In this document: piece after piece, positions 59,901 through 64,000 of the stretch
Numbering within the stretch: the stretch's first letter is position 1
Layout: the number at the start of each line of letters is the position of its first letter
Assembly (NCBI RefSeq): GCF_932526225.1
Contig: NC_064036.1
Coordinates: 20,234,953 to 20,298,952, forward strand
DNA: 64,000 nt
Direction of reading: 5' to 3'
From: Nematostella vectensis
Taxonomy: Eukaryota > Cnidaria > Anthozoa > Actiniaria > Edwardsiidae
Translations under genes and position numbers: made by a program
Notes under the pieces: generated by a model
What the model was told of the DNA's origin: nothing
Seen by the model: only the letters and a program-made list of their open reading frames with translations
Databases searched by the model: none

Positions 59901-62900
59901 GGACTTTCGAGCCCAGTGCATGAATGCCAGCCAAAGAACTCAAGCGCTTGGCGAAAGGGGGTTACGGTAATTTGAAAGGAAGAAAAAAAAACATTTAAAA
60001 GGCGCCAATTGATGAAGGCTGTATTATATTTTAAACTGGAATTTTTCTCACAAATTTTAGGCGCGAACTAGATGCGCAAATGATAGCGTAACGTAACATC
60101 TTAACATACCTACACCGTCGGGACCATTGGCGGTCTTCCTGTGGTGCATCCAGTGAGGATGCTCGTACTCAACCGCTTTCTCGGACCCAGGCCCCTCGTA
60201 CACATACTCGTGGTCGATCTCGGTGGGATCGATGGGATCTCTCTGTTTGGTGACTGCGCGAAGCGGAATAAATGAAGTAAATAAATAAATAAATCTAGCA
60301 TTTCAACAGTGTCACTCGATACGTTTCGCACAATATAACTCGATAGCTAGAGCTATAGCTGACATTATATAATTTAGAATATTTTACTTGACCATTTCAA
60401 CTTTGAATTGTATGGCGGCTCTCTTTATGGCTCTTAGGGAACTTAGGTTAAGTAATAAGATACAATTTGTGACGATCATAACATAATATAAAACATTTCC
60501 CACATTCCTAGAAACGCTGTTATGTATCCGTCCATTATATTTTTGGATTAAACAACTCGTTTGCTGCCGTATATGATCTCTCTCAGATCTTTGTGTTTTC
60601 GCCGTTGAAAAAGGCCGATAAATTTCAAGCTTCGCTGTCGAACGGAAAATCCTGCTCGCGGATTGGTGTAGCCTGAGGTTAGCGCTCAGGACCGAGGAAA
60701 ACCACGAGCTTTTCACTTCTAGGTCTTGTTCAATTTATAATTTGCTTGCACAGCCTTAATTCGTGGGAACATCGAATAAGGCATCAGGTCTTCGGTTCTG
60801 TGTATTTTATCGAGGATGGTTGATGATGGAGATACCGTAATTAATAGTACATATAGGTATATAACAGAAAGCAAATATAGAAAAGAAGAAAAGACGAATC
60901 CGGAAGAATCATTTTGTGCAACTTTCCATTCTATCTATGGCGTGCCTTATTACTTGGTACCAGGGGCTCGTTAGTACTTATGAGCCCCTGAGGGTACACA
61001 CTCGGCACACACTCGGTAAACAATCGGCACATACTCGGTACAAACTCGGTACATACTCGAAAACATTCGGTACACACTAACAAATAACGCATAACCTCAG
61101 TGCTAGTTCCGAGCATACCCCGAGCTCAATAGTCGCACATCATTCAGGTCAGCGCACAAACGACAAATGTCAACAAAAAGTAATTGTTATGTTATTAATC
61201 AAGGAGTTAGGGCGTGGTTAGGCTTACGTTATTGTTACGTAATACGTCAAGGAGTTGGGCGTGGTTAGGCTTACGTTATTGATACGTAATAAGTCAAGGA
61301 GTTGGGCGTGGTTAGGCTTACGTTCACGCATGCCACTGCCGGACGCGTCATTCTCGGTATCGTGTTTAAGGCCATGGTGTGCCCCATGTTGGTGGTGTCG
61401 GAGATTACTCATAGGGCGTGGTCTTTCCATGGGGTTAACTGCCCCTGGGTACTGCCAAGGATAGATATTCTGAGGTGGGAGGATGCTCCCATAGGATTGT
61501 GGGTATCCTGGAGCTTGTGGGTACCCGGATGTCGAGTACTGCGGGGTGCACCCAGGCGGACTGCAGGGGTTCTGGGGCGTGCACGAGGAAGGCAAGCAGG
61601 GAACCTGCCCGGTATATGGAGGGTATGATAGCTGTTGCGCCATTTGCATGCCTCCCGTTGTATCGATTTTCGGAGGGTGGGAGATGATGCGGCAGTTGAT
61701 GCCTGCGACGTTAATATCGTAGCAGCGAGTTTCGTAGAACTTGTTCTTGGCTGCGGCATCGGACAGGGCATCATCGCTTTGTTTCTCGCTTTTATTCGTC
61801 GGGGCGGGAGCACTGTCTGAGCAGTCGAGCATTTGCAATTGGTGGTATGGCAGCGGTTAGAATGCATTTGCGCAAGCGTGAAAAAATTAGTGTTATTCAA
61901 TCTCGTTCCAAGAGCCCACTACCTTTATGCCAGCAGCTTGCTTGCCGCTGACACAAAGGTACGTGGGCTCTGGGAACGAGATTGATCAGTGTTATTAAAA
62001 CTGTGCGCCCAGAATAAGCACAAACAAACGCGCTTAAATCAGTTATCTGAAACAGTGCAGTTTAAACCAACCATTGTATTTAAAATTAGTTAAAAGGGGA
62101 CCGCTTGAAAAGCTTGACCTTAATCACTTAATCCCAAAAGTTTCTTATTTTTTTGTGCGTATTTGTATCAAGCTAATGTTCTATCCATATCATCAAAAAT
62201 AGGGGCGCGCAGTTCATCAAGTTGTTACATCAGCAAAGCGTTAACTAACCTGATAGTTTCATCCCTCCTTCATCGCCTAGCAACAGCGCGACAATTTTAA
62301 AGTGCAGTGGTTAGTAGTGTTAATATTCTTTTAGTTTCTATTTAGTTGCATTTTCAGTTTAGTCATAGGCTTTTAAAAATAGCATACAGACTTGTAGACA
62401 GGTTTGCTGAGTATGGTGTCTAGGAAAATGACTTAAATCTGGCGGGTTTTCATTAAAGAAAACCATTGTTTGGCGCCTATCAGAGGTTACAAGGTTTTGG
62501 TTTTATTTCTTTTAGTTTGATTGCGTAACCCGAATAGGTGCGGGCGCTCACAAAGGTACCGAGTATGTACCTTTGGGAGCGCCGGTCAAGTACGCTAGAT
62601 CCTCGAGCATGATGGGTTACGGGACAACTATTTGTTACTGACTTCTGTATAAATCTACTCAGGCTTTGACTTACCATTGAATATCTGTTTGGTAACATAG
62701 TTCTCGAAGTCTACCATGTGGTCCAAGCTTTTCTCGAACTGCTTTGGCTGAAGCGAAAGACAGATTCTCCTTAACTTGACAATTTACTACTCCTGCATAT
62801 GACTAGCTAGAACAAGACAGAACAAATTGGCGCGAAAACTTTGGGTTCTAAACCAATCAGCACACGGGACTTAATGCAACTTATCAGCGCTCTCGACCAA

Positions 62901-62971
62901 TCAGCACCAAGAGGACCAATGCAACTTACTGGCTGGCTGACGAGCCACTCGACGAGATTTTTCATTTTATC
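41918..62971 (-). CDS. SEA- and WSC-domain protein, at least 21 exons, 5' end not found
   Basis: Exons in transcription order: 62971-62930, 62747-62675, 61816-61322, 60253-60110, 59841-59404, 58875-58763, 58237-58179, 58086-57944, 57056-56925, 56598-56332, 56078-55971, 55653-55642, 55369-55352, 54938-54918, 54567-54547, 54470-54396, 54100-53942, 53592-53436, 52968-52530, 45863-45596, 42228-41918. All junctions are GT-AG and in phase, giving 1164 codons to TGA. In order: helical start, a Pro/Tyr/Gln-rich region with a Cys pair (CYDINVAGINC), a Gly/Lys then Pro/Gln-rich region (about 255-395), SEA domain (about 398-500), WSC domain (about 548-635), acidic and charged segments, a Lys-rich region (about 826-972) and a basic C-terminus. 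SEA and WSC imply secretion or a cell-surface role, so a signal peptide is expected upstream; none was identified. I know no named homologue. The exon 19 donor (gttaat) and exon 10 acceptor are the least certain. Confidence 0.7.
42290..45445. repeat. 28-bp minisatellite
   Basis: About 110 copies of a unit with core ataacagaccctcctcaacc, filling nearly all of the last intron of the SEA/WSC gene. Units are diverse at both ends. Rare variants (cctcccaaacccctgaagg; ccctccgcaacccc) occur twice, near 43092/44099 and 43912/44921, showing a duplicated block of about 1,007 bp. Confidence 0.97.
45895..52345. repeat. 26-bp minisatellite, 6.4 kb
   Basis: About 245 copies of a unit with core cacgaagaaagggacagata, filling the intron between SEA/WSC exons 19 and 20. 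Shorter and longer variants (aaacacaacatgaag, aataatgaagaaaaacg) form nested blocks, clearest near 49620-50230. Since 26 is not a multiple of three and the unit lacks minus-strand stops, all three minus frames stay open for 1065-1080 codons, encoding a 26-residue hydrophobic, Cys-rich repeat. I regard these as artefacts. Confidence 0.97.
52385..52520. repeat. 26-bp tandem repeat, 5 copies
   Basis: About five copies of a unit with core tccacgagaatctatgatta, unrelated in sequence to the larger 26-bp array beside it. It abuts the donor of SEA/WSC exon 19. Confidence 0.9.
52530..52968 (-). CDS. SEA/WSC gene exon 19: Lys/Glu-rich region
   Basis: This 439-base exon encodes about 146 residues dominated by Lys, Glu, Thr and Ala (KPKKKKEKSAVKEDK, DVEDDEEEKTKTERKK). 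Reading continues only five bases past the inferred donor before TTTAA-type stops, so the junction or an alternative end here matters. It precedes the 6.4-kb satellite intron. Confidence 0.65.
54396..55653 (-). CDS. SEA/WSC gene microexons (12, 18, 21, 21 and 75 nt)
   Basis: Exons 55653-55642 (12 nt), 55369-55352 (18 nt), 54938-54918 (21 nt), 54567-54547 (21 nt) and 54470-54396 (75 nt) each have AG before and GT after, start after one base of a codon and end with one base. They encode a few residues each (GPGH, ANHLMK, AAEAALK, AAKKLLP). All are symmetrical, so any can be skipped without a frameshift. Flanking donors are good (gtaagt, gtaact, gtacgt, gtgagt, gtgagc). Confidence 0.6.
54600..54890. 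repeat. 39-bp minisatellite
   Basis: Seven to eight copies of a unit with core tacacgtggaatatcctagt, between microexons 54938-54918 and 54567-54547 of the SEA/WSC gene. On the minus strand each unit contains tcacgtgagt, resembling the real donor ccac|gtgagt at 54547. Confidence 0.9.
55015..55332. mobile_element. 318-bp TIR element
   Basis: The ends acaggcccgtacccagga (55015-55032) and, inverted, acaggcccttacccagga (55315-55332) match at 17 of 18 bases. G-rich homopolymer tracts lie just inside both ends. It sits about 20 bp beyond the donor of microexon 55369-55352. It is probably a MITE. Confidence 0.65.
56332..56598 (-). CDS. SEA/WSC gene exon 10: WSC domain
   Basis: One exon encodes a complete WSC domain with eight cysteines in the family order: GCYRDR, EWCVGRC, LQYAYLCFCGN, TKCSSRCYGD, RHCGAFW and a terminal SIYSIG. 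WSC is a putative carbohydrate-binding module of secreted and surface proteins (yeast WSC sensors, polycystin-1, Kremen). The donor is ATCG|gtatgt. If not spliced, the frame reads on to a stop at 56186, giving a possible alternative C-terminus. I chose the acceptor tttctcag before 56598; another in-phase one (cgccctag) lies near 56727. Confidence 0.8.
57085..57905. repeat. 27-bp minisatellite
   Basis: About 30 copies of a unit with core ggtaatgattagagagagtg in the intron between SEA/WSC exons 8 and 9. The 9-codon period leaves open frames on both strands (MIRESDVKV; LIITFTSLS), treated as artefacts. Confidence 0.95.
57944..58875 (-). CDS. SEA/WSC gene exons 6-8: SEA domain
   Basis: Three exons (58875-58763, 58237-58179, 58086-57944) together encode a SEA-like domain of about 105 residues. 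It starts with KASLRFKQNWHPDYRKRG, continues with YKIIKAEVEKA and VYSSDPNFVKAKITGF, and ends with TASFTLKFTQAENG. The pattern (early Trp and Asp, Tyr-xx-Ile helix, beta strand ending in GF, then alternating hydrophobics) is that of SEA modules. No GSxxx autoproteolysis site is evident. Confidence 0.6.
58262..58745. repeat. ~42-bp minisatellite
   Basis: About 11 copies, variable in length, with core acctgataatccacaacgtt, in the intron between SEA/WSC exons 6 and 7, that is, inside the SEA-coding region. Confidence 0.9.
58994..59250. repeat. purine-rich degenerate tandem repeat
   Basis: In the intron between SEA/WSC exons 5 and 6, short units such as aagaaaacggagacggac repeat imperfectly (clearest at 59090-59230). 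A plus-strand frame (Lys/Glu/Asn-rich) crosses it and is not called. Confidence 0.6.
61205..61325 (-). repeat. three tandem copies containing a splice donor
   Basis: About three copies, period near 48-50 bp, of a segment with gcgtggttaggcttacgtt. On the minus strand each reads aac|gtaagcctaaccacgccc. The copy nearest the exon is the true donor of SEA/WSC exon 3 (exon ends 61322). Confidence 0.85.
61898..61987. mobile_element. 90-bp hairpin element with 9-bp direct repeats
   Basis: The left arm from 61898 (caatctcgttccaagagccc) and the inverted right arm ending at 61984 form a near-perfect hairpin. It is flanked by agtgttatt at 61889-61897 and 61988-61996, a likely target-site duplication. 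Related arms occur at 5131-5187. It is probably a MITE. Confidence 0.7.
62543..62583. repeat. 17-bp stem palindrome
   Basis: The arms ggcgctcacaaaggtac (62543-62559) and gtacctttgggagcgcc (62567-62583) are inverted with one mismatch and a 7-bp loop. It could be a small foldback element or a structured site in intron 2 of the SEA/WSC gene. Confidence 0.6.
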
Positions 62972-63535
62972 CTGAAATGGCAAAGTCAATAAAATGGCAA
63001 AGTCAATATAACAAGCATCAGCCTCCAAAGACATCAAGGAAATTCACCAGGCAAATATAAAAAGTTAATGTGAAACCTCGGACCATTTTTGTTTTCAATT
63101 TGACTATAAATATTATCTTTTTTGTTATAGCTCATTATAGAGGAGCTAGCGCGTAGCCACATAGGTATAGAGAAATGGTCTAGGCCCCAAAGGTATAGAG
63201 AAATGGTCTAGGCGACTCAGTTTTGGTGGTCAATGACGTCATTTTCGTGACGTCATTTCCGTCACAAGCCCCAGCCGCTATCTGCCCCTCGCCCCAGGCC
63301 TCCAGAGCGTATTCCTGCCCTAAAAAAACCCCACAAAACCCGACTGCGAACAAGCTGAAAATTGTCAAAAAGAAGTACTATTAAAAAGATTCATTCTTAG
63401 AGATGTTAACCACGAAAATGACCTTTCTAGTTATGTCTAAAAAGCGTGGTATTAAATGATTTTTAAAGTTTTAAAAGAGTAGAGTCCTCGAGTCAAGTCA
63501 GCTGGAATATAAGAAAGGCACAAAGATAGAGACAA
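62972..63535. other. upstream region of the SEA/WSC gene, first exon(s) not found
   Basis: The 5' part of the minus-strand gene must lie here or beyond the window. A candidate exon near 63321-63262 (minus) reads QEYALEAWGEGQIAAG after a good acceptor (ggtttttttag), but no donor joins it in phase to exon 62971-62930. A direct duplication of aggtatagagaaatggtcta is seen at 63162-63210. Confidence 0.25.
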
Positions 63536-63572
63536 ATGCTCCTATGGTTTGTTGTTGAGCTGGCGGACGCAG
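63536..63572 (+). other. possible first coding exon of a divergent plus-strand gene
   Basis: ATG 63536 opens MLLWFVVELADA, a signal-peptide-like start, followed by a perfect donor (GCAG|gtaagt). No second exon is seen before the window ends. If real, it shares its promoter region with the minus-strand SEA/WSC gene. Evidence is thin. Confidence 0.2.
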
Positions 63573-64000
63573 GTAAGTTGGCATAGTGTTTTAAAGTACC
63601 GTATTTAGGTACTAGCGAAACGAGCTGTCGGAGTTTTTTTGTTTTCAAACTTTGATCACCTTTTTATTGTTTAAGTTAATTAATACCCCAGGCTGAGGGA
63701 ATACGCATACTTGTAAGAGGCTGTATTTATTAAGTTCTCTATAATCCGCCATTAGTGCCATTCACCAATATAGGAAAATAATAACGATTCATGAATAAAA
63801 TGAATACTGTATAATAGAGATAAAACCAGTCATTCATTCAATGAATGTGACCAAATTCTCATAAATATGAACAGAAAGAAATAGAAAGAAATTGAGAACT
63901 GGTTTCCTAAAACCCTAAGTATTAGTTATTAGTGAATTTGAAAACACTTAAATCGACTATGCGCTATTTTAAAATTTAAATTAAATGTCTTTGAAATCTG
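63573..64000. other. window end, nothing recognised
   Basis: AT-rich sequence without a recognisable exon or repeat. Confidence 0.4.

Noticed and set aside
60384-60716. 110-codon minus-strand frame in a SEA/WSC intron
   Set aside because: No domain recognised. Splicing from 61322 to 60253 is in phase without it. It could be a repeat fragment, which I cannot test.

Overview
This window looks like nuclear DNA of a marine invertebrate animal, most likely an anthozoan cnidarian such as a sea anemone. The evidence is many short exons with GT-AG introns, a rootletin gene, a single-coding-exon class A receptor gene, short TIR transposons and a non-LTR retrotransposon fragment. The species is inferred, not proven. 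Exon models were built by hand, joining open frames at GT/AG sites only where phase and frame agreed.

Layout: 163-2048 holds remnants of a 17-beta-HSD12-like reductase gene broken by a minisatellite. 2372-3954 (+) is an unrecognised two-exon gene containing one frame change. 7030-26434 (+) is a 12-exon gene for a 1077-residue coiled-coil protein colinear with the C-terminal half of rootletin. 30977-31678 (+) is an unrecognised single-exon gene whose stop codon lies in a minisatellite. 35328-38341 is a TIR-bounded block holding a 5'-truncated LINE (-) and a second copy of the GPCR upstream region. 40345-41337 (+) is a class A GPCR. 41918-62971 (-) is a gene of at least 21 exons for a SEA- and WSC-domain protein with a Lys-rich tail. 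Its 3' end converges on the GPCR, and its 5' end was not found.

The most striking property is that roughly 40% of the window is tandem repeat: about seventeen unrelated minisatellite families with units of 18-49 bp, most inside introns. Several were seeded exactly on gene boundaries. The 36-bp and 47-bp arrays of the rootletin gene each contain the end of the preceding exon plus its splice donor, repeated about 60 and 80 times. A triplicated donor, a triplicated acceptor tract and a repeated stop-codon segment occur elsewhere. Long repeat-encoded reading frames (up to about 1080 codons) are by-products of these arrays and are not called as genes.

Several TIR or foldback elements were found by matching their ends (5203-5448, 5761-6181, 14853-15595, 19318-20286, 32485-32867, 35328-38341, 55015-55332, 61898-61987). 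No tRNA, rRNA, CRISPR array or prokaryotic feature was seen.
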